Under the pieces are notes generated by a model. That model ran no database searches. It was not told the origin of the DNA and saw only the letters and a list, made by a program, of their open reading frames with translations. Of a stretch of DNA of 64,000 bases, positions 27,121 to 35,156 are shown in pieces. The translations under genes were made by a program, and so were the position numbers. Numbering within the stretch: position 1 is the first letter of the stretch; every line of letters starts with the position of its first letter. The DNA comes from a virus. The DNA is taken from IMG/VR virus record IMGVR_UViG_3300008117_000004, positions 62,001-126,000 of that record. One strand, written 5' to 3'.

Positions 27121-27845
27121 ATATCAACACCCCACTGACTAACTTTGGCAAAGAATGTTCCAAAATCAACATTTGAAACATTACCATTATTCTTATCTCT
27201 AACTTTTATCACCGTATCAAAAGAACAACATTTTCCGTTGTTAGTTTCAGCCATTATTACATTTAATGTAGAAATATCCCATCCACCACCTAGCATATGG
27301 TCAATGGTTTCGAATCCACATTTAACTTTAAATTTTGAGGAATCTTGTACGTGATTTTCAGCCTCATCAAAATCTGAACCCATATCATCATCTTGTACAA
27401 ATCTAGTTGATGACATCTCATCAACAATACCTTTAATTCTATTAGCAGCTTCGACTGCTTTATCAAAGTCAGATATTGAATCTAGATTTCTAGTTTCATC
27501 GATGATATCTACTGTACCAGTTTTTAATCGATTTGCTAAAACCCAACCATTAAAGTTTGGTTCTATAAAGTTTTTCTCATCATATTCATCAAGATTAACT
27601 TGAAGAATTGATTTTAAAATCTCTTTGGTTATCATACCTTCTTTATCTTGAAGGTTAACCATGTCTAAAATTTGTCTCGGAGTTGGGATTTCAACATCCG
27701 AACCTTTCAACATATATTCTCTAATTACGCCGTAAACAAATTGAATTTCCGAATTTCTAAAAAAATAAGCCTTTACTATCTCAAAATATTTCTTGTTCTT
27801 TAAAATGTAATTAAAATATACTTTCTCTAATTGTGGAGTAGTCAT
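27117..27845 (-). CDS. Replicative helicase (gp41/DnaB type), N-terminal half with short N-intein
   Basis: The 242-residue precursor contains the helical N-terminal domain of DnaB-type helicases (YFNYILKNKKYFEIV; MSSTRFVQDDD) and the start of the RecA-like domain (IDHMLGGGWDISTLNVIMAE). The extein ends at Lys205 of ETNNGK, inside the Walker A loop. A 37-residue N-intein follows. It needs the product of 24750-25919 to make an active ATPase, and probably acts at the fork with a primase not in the window. Confidence 0.9.
   Translation of the reverse strand: MTTPQLEKVYFNYILKNKKYFEIVKAYFFRNSEIQFVYGVIREYMLKGSDVEIPTPRQILDMVNLQDKEGMITKEILKSILQVNLDEYDEKNFIEPNFNGWVLANRLKTGTVDIIDETRNLDSISDFDKAVEAANRIKGIVDEMSSTRFVQDDDMGSDFDEAENHVQDSSKFKVKCGFETIDHMLGGGWDISTLNVIMAETNNGKCCSFDTVIKVRDKNNGNVSNVDFGTFFAKVSQWGVDI
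27120..27230 (-). other. Short N-intein (37 residues) of the helicase split intein
   Basis: It starts CCSFDTVIKVRDKNN, with Cys1 directly after the Walker A lysine and the block A pattern C-x4-T-x-I/V shifted as in phage gp41 inteins. It ends SQWGVDI. Such a short N fragment marks an atypically split intein. Confidence 0.82.
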
Positions 27846-27901
27846 TTATAATAATTATTTTTTAATCATGAATTATATAAATAAACTAATCTTTGTTTAA
27901 A

Positions 27902-27930
27902 TAAAAAAAATCCTTATATTAAGGATTTTC
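27902..27930 (-). terminator. Intrinsic terminator
   Basis: AAATCCTT and AAGGATTT pair around an ATATT loop; a T run follows on the minus strand. It separates the membrane-protein gene from the helicase unit. Confidence 0.75.
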
Positions 27931-27934
27931 ATTT

Positions 27935-28738
27935 TTACTTATTTTTATTATCATTTATTATTTCAGATCCTAAACGACTATTTCCTAGTGTCTTTTGTAT
28001 AGTCGGTTCTTCCATTTCTTCCACTTCATCTTCTATTTTATCTTCAATTTTCTTTGGAAGTTTTAATTTACTTTTTAATTTTTTAATAACATGAGCTATT
28101 GTGTGTTTAGCAACAATAGTCGCAACACCACTAGCTAACATTAGAAAGTTTTCAGGCATTGTGTCTAAGTTAAGTTTATATTTATTGATTATATCAGCTA
28201 ATGAAACACAAATAGGAGCTAACATAGCACCATAAGCAAACATATCTATAATACCACCAATAACAGCACCAACGTGTTTACCAAATATTTTAAAAACACC
28301 TGTTACTGATTTCAAACATTTAATAACTTTTTTAACAATTCCATCACCAATACCTCTCATTCTCAATTCCTCAAGCATAGATTTCGAATCCTTTGTCATT
28401 TCAACCTCTTCTTTAGGTGATTTAGTTTTCTTTTCTTCTAAATAAATAATTGAAAGTGATGTTAATGCTAATAAAACTACTGTTTCTTTTGTTATTTCAA
28501 CTTGTGATAAACTTGCATTTTTCATTATATTAAGTATAATTGGCATAAAAGCACCAATTCCAAATCCAAATGTCCCAATTAATCTAAAATTAAGATTTAA
28601 ATCACTTACTATTTTTCTTAGTACACTTTTATAATCTTCATTTTCAGTTTCATCTGATTCTGTTACCATTTCAAGTGATTGTATAAAATGTTCAACCATT
28701 GAGTCAACTACAATATCGTTATATCTTTTAATTTTCAT
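27935..28738 (-). CDS. Tagged membrane protein of unknown function
   Basis: The 267-residue protein begins MKIKRYNDIVVDS (variant of the shared tag). It has at least four hydrophobic segments: FGFGIGAFMPIILNIM, VVLLALTSLSIIYL, VGAVIGGIIDMFAYGAML and LMLASGVATIVAKH. The C-terminus is charged (KKIEDKIEDEVEEMEE). It may be an injected or host-membrane protein; the combination of a packaging-like tag and transmembrane segments is notable. TTAATATATA lies 4 bases before the ATG. Confidence 0.6.
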   Translation of the reverse strand: MKIKRYNDIVVDSMVEHFIQSLEMVTESDETENEDYKSVLRKIVSDLNLNFRLIGTFGFGIGAFMPIILNIMKNASLSQVEITKETVVLLALTSLSIIYLEEKKTKSPKEEVEMTKDSKSMLEELRMRGIGDGIVKKVIKCLKSVTGVFKIFGKHVGAVIGGIIDMFAYGAMLAPICVSLADIINKYKLNLDTMPENFLMLASGVATIVAKHTIAHVIKKLKSKLKLPKKIEDKIEDEVEEMEEPTIQKTLGNSRLGSEIINDNKNK

Positions 28739-28742
28739 ATAT

Positions 28743-28752
28743 TATATATTAA
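28743..28752 (-). promoter_or_regulatory. TTAATATATA promoter-like element
   Basis: It lies 4 bases before the ATG at 28738 on the minus strand, in the short-spacing class. If it is a -10-like box, transcription would start at or near the start codon. Confidence 0.5.
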
Positions 28753-28759
28753 TTTTAGA

Positions 28760-29812
28760 TTACCAATTATCATCTTGTGTCATATCTCTTTGACTTGGAT
28801 CAATATTAAAAAACTCTTCAACCGTTCCATCCGTTTCTTGAAGTTTATAATATTTACCAGGTTCAGATGGTTCATAATTCATACCAAAACCACCTTGTGA
28901 ATAACAAAATGTATCTAAATATGGAAAATCTTCATTTCTATATTCATCTATATTAGGAAAAACTACTTTTTCTTTTAGTGTAACTACTAACGGACTTCCT
29001 TTCCAATGAAAAGCGTCAATTGAATTACTAGTCTTGCTTCTTGTATAATAGTCATTATCTATAGCCCACTTCATAAACTTTTGATAATCAGCCTCTGTAT
29101 TATAATAAACTCTATCCATTAATTTTTTACCAGAAGTTGTTTCCCAAAGAAGAGCTCTACCCTTTATAGATTCTTGATCATCAAGTAGTACCAATATTTT
29201 AACTCCTGGACAAGCTCTATAAAAATTAACAGAATGATCATCATTCATACAAGAATGGTCTAAAGTTGATCCCAAGTATTCTTCATAATTACCTGTACAA
29301 TAAGCATCTAATACTTTATCAGTTCCCCATATTTGAAAAGTTCCACTTGTATTTGTTGATACCCATCTTTCCACAAATAGTGATATATCTTTATCACTAA
29401 ATGTATCACCTAATAATTTTTTAACAAATCTACCAACATAAATCTCAGTAAATGATAACTTTGTATCAAAATAATAATTATATAGTTTTCCTGGATCTGG
29501 TTTAAATTCGTAAATTCTAATTAAATCATTTAGATTTTGTTTTTTAACAAATCTATTAACACTTGGATTATCAAAAAAAGATTTGACTTTATCCATTGGA
29601 ACATAAAGTATTTTATCTTCACTATGTAGATTTATATAAGTCATTTCTTGTTCACTTCTATCTAATTCTAACAAAGCTTTACCCACTGAATCATCAAAAT
29701 TATTGATAATTATATTTAATTTATGTTTAACTTCTCTGGATAACTTAAATAGACCTTTAAGTCTTTCACCTGCTTCTTCTAACAAGAATTCTGAATAATT
29801 AAAAACTTTCAT
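28760..29812 (-). CDS. Conserved phage protein with T4-capsid-tag-like N-terminus
   Basis: The protein has 350 residues from MKVFNYSEFLLEEAGE, the closest match in the window to the T4 capsid-targeting peptide. The C-terminal half contains SCMNDDHSVNFY and KGRALLWETTSGKKLMDRVY, a combination I have seen in uncharacterised phage proteins. An in-frame extension up to 30037 was rejected because it is the antisense of the acidic gene at 29882. Function unknown. Confidence 0.65.
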   Translation of the reverse strand: MKVFNYSEFLLEEAGERLKGLFKLSREVKHKLNIIINNFDDSVGKALLELDRSEQEMTYINLHSEDKILYVPMDKVKSFFDNPSVNRFVKKQNLNDLIRIYEFKPDPGKLYNYYFDTKLSFTEIYVGRFVKKLLGDTFSDKDISLFVERWVSTNTSGTFQIWGTDKVLDAYCTGNYEEYLGSTLDHSCMNDDHSVNFYRACPGVKILVLLDDQESIKGRALLWETTSGKKLMDRVYYNTEADYQKFMKWAIDNDYYTRSKTSNSIDAFHWKGSPLVVTLKEKVVFPNIDEYRNEDFPYLDTFCYSQGGFGMNYEPSEPGKYYKLQETDGTVEEFFNIDPSQRDMTQDDNW

Positions 29813-29881
29813 AATGTATATATAAAAAGTAAAAAAACGGTTTTTAAAAAATAATATATAATTAAAAATAAAACGTATAAA

Positions 29882-30505
29882 ATGAGATTTATAAAGAAAA
29901 TTAATGAATTTTTCAACCCTGAATCTGAAATTGAAAGAGAAGATGATTTCTATGGTCATGATGAAGAAGAAGGTGATTTCGGTCACGAAGATGATTTCTA
30001 TGGTCATGACGAAGAAGAAGGTGATGAATTTAATCATGATGAAGAAAATTGGGGTGATGAAGAAGATTCATCATTAGGTGGATCAAGAATTTCATCATTT
30101 GATAATTTTGGTTCTGATGAAGAAGAATGTGAACCGTGTAACGATGAAGAGGATGAGTATTCTCACGAAGATTTTGGTCATGAAGACGAAGAAGATTTTT
30201 CTCACGAAGAAGATGAGTATTCTCACGAAGATTTTGGTTCTGATGAAGACGAAGATGAGGATGAAAATTTTGAAGAAGATACTTATGTTGAGTCTTTCAA
30301 AGGTTTCAATGAAAAAATGAATGCTGGTTTCAAAGCTTATTTAGATAAAAAGAAAGCTGAGAAAGAAGGTAAAAAAGAGGATAAAGATGAGAAAAAAGGT
30401 GGTAAAAAAGGTGCTAAACCAGATTTCTTAGATTTAGATAAAGATGGTGATAAAAAAGAGCCAATGAAAAAAGCAGCTAAAGAAGCTAAAAATAAAAAGA
30501 AATAA
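29882..30505 (+). CDS. Tagged acidic-repeat protein with Asp-rich loop
   Basis: The 207-residue protein begins MRFIKKINEFFNPE (tag). It then has repeats of DDFYGHDEEEGD and EYSHEDFG type (residues about 20-130), strongly acidic and His/Tyr-containing, and ends in a Lys-rich tail with PDFLDLDKDGDKKEPMKKAA, whose DLDKDGD resembles an EF-hand calcium loop. It could be a DNA-mimic, a condensing counter-ion protein in the head, or a calcium binder. A TAATATATA element lies 21 bases before the start, and a bidirectional terminator follows. Confidence 0.6.
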   Translation: MRFIKKINEFFNPESEIEREDDFYGHDEEEGDFGHEDDFYGHDEEEGDEFNHDEENWGDEEDSSLGGSRISSFDNFGSDEEECEPCNDEEDEYSHEDFGHEDEEDFSHEEDEYSHEDFGSDEDEDEDENFEEDTYVESFKGFNEKMNAGFKAYLDKKKAEKEGKKEDKDEKKGGKKGAKPDFLDLDKDGDKKEPMKKAAKEAKNKKK

Positions 30506-30531
30506 TTTGACGTATCATCGAATTATAAACA

Positions 30532-30559
30532 AAAAACTCACCAAATTGGTGAGTTTTTT
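30532..30559. terminator. Bidirectional intrinsic terminator
   Basis: AAAACTCACC and GGTGAGTTTT pair around a short AAATT loop, with T runs on both strands. It lies between convergent genes. Confidence 0.85.
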
Positions 30560-32226
30560 TATGCGTCTATTTTAACATTTACTCTTTTGATTGCCTCTTG
30601 AATCCAATCTGGTAAAAAATGAGAAGAGTGTTTTATAACATCACCAAATCCACCATCTAATACAATAGTATCAGCATAATCAGTTATAGATCTAACTGGT
30701 CTACCAGTCATTTGTACTAACCCAGCACAGGTCTTCCAACTATACCAATCCGGATTATTGACTTGTCTCATTTTGTTTTTCTGAGATGCTAAAGAAGGAT
30801 AAGGAATTTTAGCAATAATTTGAAAACGGGCTTTATCATTATCAAAACTAACGCCTGTATCCATTGAAGGACTAACAATAACAGTTGGTTCTGTACTTTC
30901 AAAGTGCATTTTCAAAACCTCATCTTTATTAGATGAATCGTGGAAAATAAGTCTTGGATCTTTAATTGAATCTTCAATCCATTTAGCCAGTTCAAAAGAA
31001 TTTGTGTGTATAACTCCTTTTTTACCTTTATATTTATCTAATAATTTCTGTATATAAGGAATATATCTTTTAAAAGTTTCTTCTTTTGTTTTAAATGACA
31101 TCTTACCCAATGGCATATAAAAAATAGGTCTATTCTTTAATGGAAAAGGAGATCCAATTGAATAGTAAACAGCTTTACTAACATCTAATCCGTTTAGATT
31201 ACAAAATAAGTTCTTATCTAAAATAGTTCCAGACATAAGAAAAACCATATCATAGTGAGCAAAAACATACTTATCTAAGTAATCAAAAGACCAAATTGGT
31301 TCTAAGGATAATTCTTTTTGTCTAGCTTTTTCATTCCAATTAGATTCCAATACCCAGTTATTTGGATTTTCCTTATATTCTTTTAAGAATACTTCTATTT
31401 TTAATTGGTATTGTTTTAAATCTGTAACTAAGTTCATTAACTTAACGTCACTATTTTTACTATTTAAAACTTTTGAGATTTTCAAATCTCTTTTATCAGA
31501 TTTAACATCTCTTTTTGTATTAACCATTCCTTTCTCCATTCCCTCAACGGTATCTAAAATTTCACCATTAAAATATGAAAGAAAATCAACATATGATTGA
31601 ATAGTATTCACAGCTTTTAACTTTTTCAAAATCTCATATTCATTTGAAAATTTAAACCTCTTAACTATTGTCTCAGTTATCTTAATGGAGATAAAGTCAG
31701 ACATAACATCATCAAATTCATGACACTCATCAACAATTAAAACTCTAGCTCCTCTTGATTCCATTAACTTTTGATTATAAATCGCATAAAGAATATAAAG
31801 ATAAAAGTTTGTTAAAGAGATTCCACCACTAATATAGTTCTCTCTAGCGTTTGTATATGGACAAGATTCACAAGTTGTTTTATTAAGTCTATTAAACTCA
31901 CCACCTTGAGCACAAGAACAAGAATAAGATTCACATTCATAATTCTCTTTACCCTTTAAATCAGAAATTGATTCGTAAGTTTCTGAGTATTGGTCTTGTA
32001 GAATTTTACTGTTAGTGATAACATCAACTCTTGCGAATTTACTTACATTCTTTTTATACCAGTCTGCAATCATTAAGGCTAAGTAAGATTTACCCGTACC
32101 AACTGGTAGATTAAGTAGATAGAACTTGTTTAGTTTATTTTTATTATATTCCGAATCTATAAATTCCAATGCTTCCTTCTGTTCTTTTCTTGGTTTAAAT
32201 TTTGCTAAATCTTTTTTAAGTGACAT
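30559..32226 (-). CDS. DinG/XPD-like superfamily 2 helicase with Fe-S cysteines
   Basis: The 555-residue protein has Walker A VGTGKS (42-47) and a cysteine cluster (CESYSCSC, later CESCPY) where XPD/DinG enzymes hold a 4Fe-4S cluster. Other motifs are DEAH-like VDECHEFDD, motif V/VI-like SPSMDTGVSFD and QMTGRPVRS. The order and length fit a 5'-3' DNA helicase. It may help replication, recombination or clear R-loops. It is divergent from the endonuclease gene at 32267. Confidence 0.82.
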   Translation of the reverse strand: MSLKKDLAKFKPRKEQKEALEFIDSEYNKNKLNKFYLLNLPVGTGKSYLALMIADWYKKNVSKFARVDVITNSKILQDQYSETYESISDLKGKENYECESYSCSCAQGGEFNRLNKTTCESCPYTNARENYISGGISLTNFYLYILYAIYNQKLMESRGARVLIVDECHEFDDVMSDFISIKITETIVKRFKFSNEYEILKKLKAVNTIQSYVDFLSYFNGEILDTVEGMEKGMVNTKRDVKSDKRDLKISKVLNSKNSDVKLMNLVTDLKQYQLKIEVFLKEYKENPNNWVLESNWNEKARQKELSLEPIWSFDYLDKYVFAHYDMVFLMSGTILDKNLFCNLNGLDVSKAVYYSIGSPFPLKNRPIFYMPLGKMSFKTKEETFKRYIPYIQKLLDKYKGKKGVIHTNSFELAKWIEDSIKDPRLIFHDSSNKDEVLKMHFESTEPTVIVSPSMDTGVSFDNDKARFQIIAKIPYPSLASQKNKMRQVNNPDWYSWKTCAGLVQMTGRPVRSITDYADTIVLDGGFGDVIKHSSHFLPDWIQEAIKRVNVKIDA

Positions 32227-32266
32227 ACTTTTTTTTAATATATATGATAAAGTTTTATTAAAGTTT

Positions 32267-33244
32267 ATGCCAAAAAAGATAACATATGAAGAGTTTATAG
32301 ATAGATCAAAAGATAAACATGGTGATAAATTTAATTATGATAATGTTAATTATATAAATCAATACACACCTGTTAAAATTAAATGCCCGATACATGGTTA
32401 TTTTGAACAAATACCTAAATCACATATGAATGGAAATGGTTGTAAAAAGTGTTCACAATTGAAAATTGCGGAGAAATTAACGGGAGTTAAAAAATTAAAC
32501 AAGTTAGATGATAAAACAATTATTGATAGATTGGAAAAAATGTATGATTATGATTATTCTAAATGCAAAATAAATGGAACAGGGCAAACTGCTGTTATAA
32601 GTGATATAATATGTCCGGTACATGGCTTTTTCTCTAAAAGATTAAATAATCATTTAAGACAAAATCAAGGATGTAATTTGTGTGGTAAAAATAAATTAAC
32701 AAGAGATATATTTACAGAAAGATCTAATATAATACACCAAAATAAATATGATTATTCAAAATTTGAGTATATAAATAATAGAGAAGCATCTATTATAATA
32801 TGTCCTGATCATGGTGAATTTAAACAAAGACCTGATAAACATTTATCTGGACAAGGATGTCCTGTTTGTTATAGAAATATAATATCAAAGGGTGAGAAAT
32901 TTATAAGAAATTTTCTTATATCTAAAAATATAAAATTTGAAGAACAAAGAATAATACCTGGAACTAAATTAAAGATGGATTTCTTTTTACCATTAAAAAA
33001 TATATGTATTGAATATGATGGTATTCAACATTTTGAACCAAGAGTGAGATTTGGAGGTGATGCGGAGTTTAACAATCAGAAATTGAGAGATATAAGTAAA
33101 AATGATTATTGTAAAAATAACAATATAAAATTATTTAGAATATCATACAAGGATTACTCTAAGTTAAATTCTATTTTAGATGAAATTTTAAATGAAAGTA
33201 TTAAAAGTTTCAAAGAATTCGTAAATCTTATAAAAAATGTTTAA
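32267..33244 (+). CDS. DUF723-repeat homing endonuclease (copy 2)
   Basis: The protein has 325 residues from MPKKITYEEFIDRSKDKHGD. It has three zinc repeats (for example VKIKCPIHGYFEQIP..H; IIICPDHGEFKQRP), then the nuclease-like domain with MDFFLPLKNICIEYDGIQHF. An in-frame extension to 32126 overlaps the helicase gene antisense and was rejected. A TTAATATATA element lies 22 bases upstream. One internal repeat (YDYSKCKINGTGQ) is divergent. Confidence 0.75.
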   Translation: MPKKITYEEFIDRSKDKHGDKFNYDNVNYINQYTPVKIKCPIHGYFEQIPKSHMNGNGCKKCSQLKIAEKLTGVKKLNKLDDKTIIDRLEKMYDYDYSKCKINGTGQTAVISDIICPVHGFFSKRLNNHLRQNQGCNLCGKNKLTRDIFTERSNIIHQNKYDYSKFEYINNREASIIICPDHGEFKQRPDKHLSGQGCPVCYRNIISKGEKFIRNFLISKNIKFEEQRIIPGTKLKMDFFLPLKNICIEYDGIQHFEPRVRFGGDAEFNNQKLRDISKNDYCKNNNIKLFRISYKDYSKLNSILDEILNESIKSFKEFVNLIKNV

Positions 33245-33303
33245 AAAAAGAGGTTTTTTATATTTTTTAGTAAATATATAAGAAAAATAAACTTTTTTCC
33301 CTT

Positions 33304-33486
33304 ATGTATTTACTAGATTATGATGATTTTAACATATACACAACATCAGAAGATGTAAAAGAATATGTCAATTCTTTAATTATTGAAGGATATGAATTTT
33401 CAGAAGAAATATATACTATGTGTATTGAACATTTTGGAGATGGTATAAAATCACTTCTAAATGAGATATTTTTTTATGAAGATTAA
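33304..33486 (+). CDS. Small acidic protein, unknown function
   Basis: The 60-residue protein begins MYLLDYDDFNIYTTSEDVKE and ends SLLNEIFFYED. It is acidic and predicted helical. It overlaps the next gene's start (TTTATGAAGATTAA), so it is probably coupled to the HAD phosphatase. No function is visible. Confidence 0.5.
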   Translation: MYLLDYDDFNIYTTSEDVKEYVNSLIIEGYEFSEEIYTMCIEHFGDGIKSLLNEIFFYED

Positions 33487-34141
33487 AAAGTTTTTTGAAT
33501 TCAAAGGTATCGTCAATCAAGATATTTTATATATTTTTGATTTTGACGATACATTAGTTGAAACTCCTGAATTTGAGGAGTTAGCAATTCCCTACTTAAA
33601 GGAAGATGTTAGTGTTGAAGAGTTAGTCAATAAGTGTATAAATGAAATCGATGTAGATAAAAATTTATTAAAATATTTAGATGGGAGAATTTATTTTGAA
33701 GATCCTAATAATCAATTAGAAATACCATCGAATTCAAAGTATTGGGTAAGAAAAGGTTTAAGAGTTTATCTATTACCACCAAATGAGTTTTCACTATCAG
33801 ATGATAGTTTACCAAAAGAGGTTAAAAGTTTAAAAGATCTTTATGATTCTGTTGAAAATAAATGTATTGTAACAGCTAGACCAGAAATAATCAGAGATAA
33901 AATTTTAAAATCTCTTAAAGATTTAGGATTTAGTAAACCAAAATATGGTTTACATATGTACCCAAGTTTAAATCATAGAAATGCAGGTGAATGGAAAGGT
34001 CATAAAATAGTTCAATTAATTGAAGAAACTGGATTTAAAAAAGCTATTTTTTATGATGATAATTCAAAGTATATCAAAAAAGCTAGAAAAGTAATTACTG
34101 AAAAATTACCTCATTTTGATATAAAATACGTAAAAGTATAA
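33476..34141 (+). CDS. Tagged HAD-family phosphatase
   Basis: The protein has 221 residues. After a tag-like start (MKIKKFFEFKG) comes HAD motif I, IFDFDDTLVETP, then motif II-like CIVTARPEIIRDKI and motif IV-like KKAIFYDDNSKYIKKA. The cap between motifs I and II is unusual. HAD enzymes of phages include nucleotide phosphatases and 3'-phosphatases of RNA/DNA repair. The start at 33476 is preferred over 33461 because it gives the tag and overlaps the preceding stop. Confidence 0.7.
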   Translation: MKIKKFFEFKGIVNQDILYIFDFDDTLVETPEFEELAIPYLKEDVSVEELVNKCINEIDVDKNLLKYLDGRIYFEDPNNQLEIPSNSKYWVRKGLRVYLLPPNEFSLSDDSLPKEVKSLKDLYDSVENKCIVTARPEIIRDKILKSLKDLGFSKPKYGLHMYPSLNHRNAGEWKGHKIVQLIEETGFKKAIFYDDNSKYIKKARKVITEKLPHFDIKYVKV

Positions 34142-34166
34142 AACCACTCGATTGAGTGGTTTCATT
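34141..34166. terminator. Bidirectional intrinsic terminator
   Basis: AAACCACTC and GAGTGGTTT pair around a GATT loop. It lies between the convergent HAD and endonuclease genes. Confidence 0.75.
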
Positions 34167-34173
34167 TTATAGT

Positions 34174-35142
34174 TTATAATCTTTGAATTTTAAAAATCTT
34201 AAATGATTCCTTGATATTCAATATATTTATTATATTCTCTATTTGTAGATTAACATCCTTTTTATCTATATGTTTTCTATCTTGTTTAATTATAATCAGT
34301 TTAATACTATTATCATCACAAAACTTTTGTTTTATACTATCTCTTAATATAGTAAGTTTGTAATTAGGTTCGCCACCAAATAACTCAACTGGTTGATAAT
34401 GCTGTATTCCATTAAATTCTATACAAGTGTTATATTCAGGTAAGAAAAAGTCAAAAGGTAGTAATTGTTTATAAGAACACTCTTTGAACTTCTTCTGTCT
34501 CACATAACTTATTTTATTTTTATTTAAGAAAAGTTCAATTAATCTCTCTCCATATGATTGTGAGCACACAGGACATCCGGATCCTGATATAACATGAGTA
34601 GCTGGTACTTGAGTGAAAGGTCCATGTTTTGGACATATTATAGTAACCGGTGTTTTCATGTTAACATATTCTACGTTTGAATAATCATAATTAATAGTGT
34701 GTACACTCTTTGCTCTTTTTATAAAATTTTCAGTATCTAATTTTTTATTATTTGAACAAGATGCACACCCATTTCCATTCATATGTGACCAAGCTGATTG
34801 TTGAAAAGGTCCGTGCTCAGGGCAGTTTATAGTGGAATTTATTCTATTTTTTTTATAAACAAAATCAGAATAGTCGTATTTATCACCATGTTTACTTCTA
34901 AACTTTTTTAGAACATCATCAAAATTCGACTTTTGTTTTTCTGAAGATCTATTATTACCACAAGTATTACATCCATGTCCTTTTAATAAATTCTTAACAG
35001 TTTGTATAGATTCATGACCTTTATCACAGATCGTTTTTATTTTTGAATGTGTGTTTAAATAATCACTCATATCAAATGTATATTCTGGGTGTTTTAATTT
35101 AAGTCTTTTATAAATTTCATCTTTATCTATTTTAATAGCCAT
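34174..35142 (-). CDS. DUF723-repeat homing endonuclease at the PolB break (copy 3)
   Basis: The 322-residue protein has zinc-binding repeats (IKTICDKGHESIQTV..L with CNTCG; STINCPEHGPFQQS; VTIICPKHGPFTQVP) and a nuclease-like domain with FDFFLPEYNTCIEFNGIQHY. It starts 11 bases after the end of the truncated polymerase gene, on the same strand. The terminator downstream excludes a second polymerase half directly behind it. Confidence 0.78.
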   Translation of the reverse strand: MAIKIDKDEIYKRLKLKHPEYTFDMSDYLNTHSKIKTICDKGHESIQTVKNLLKGHGCNTCGNNRSSEKQKSNFDDVLKKFRSKHGDKYDYSDFVYKKNRINSTINCPEHGPFQQSAWSHMNGNGCASCSNNKKLDTENFIKRAKSVHTINYDYSNVEYVNMKTPVTIICPKHGPFTQVPATHVISGSGCPVCSQSYGERLIELFLNKNKISYVRQKKFKECSYKQLLPFDFFLPEYNTCIEFNGIQHYQPVELFGGEPNYKLTILRDSIKQKFCDDNSIKLIIIKQDRKHIDKKDVNLQIENIINILNIKESFKIFKIQRL

Positions 35143-35146
35143 TAAT

Positions 35147-35156
35147 TATATATTAA
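35147..35156 (-). promoter_or_regulatory. TTAATATATA promoter-like element
   Basis: The element contains the PolB stop codon and lies 4 bases before the endonuclease ATG at 35142. It probably came with the endonuclease gene. Confidence 0.5.

Noticed and set aside
29813-30037. N-terminal extension of the gene at 28760-29812, a Phe/Ile-rich stretch that looks like membrane segments
   Set aside because: It lies antisense to the acidic-repeat gene at 29882 and is an artefact of GAA/GAT-rich codons read backwards; the internal MKVFNYSEF start has the tag and an A/T-rich upstream region.
32126-32266. Upstream extension of the endonuclease at 32267
   Set aside because: It overlaps the helicase gene antisense and encodes Phe/Ser/Leu-rich nonsense; the family's usual start is at 32267.
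33241-33260. A possible terminator after the endonuclease at 32267
   Set aside because: Only A6/T6 pairing around GAGG is available, with no G-C stem; this is likely random in such A/T-rich DNA.
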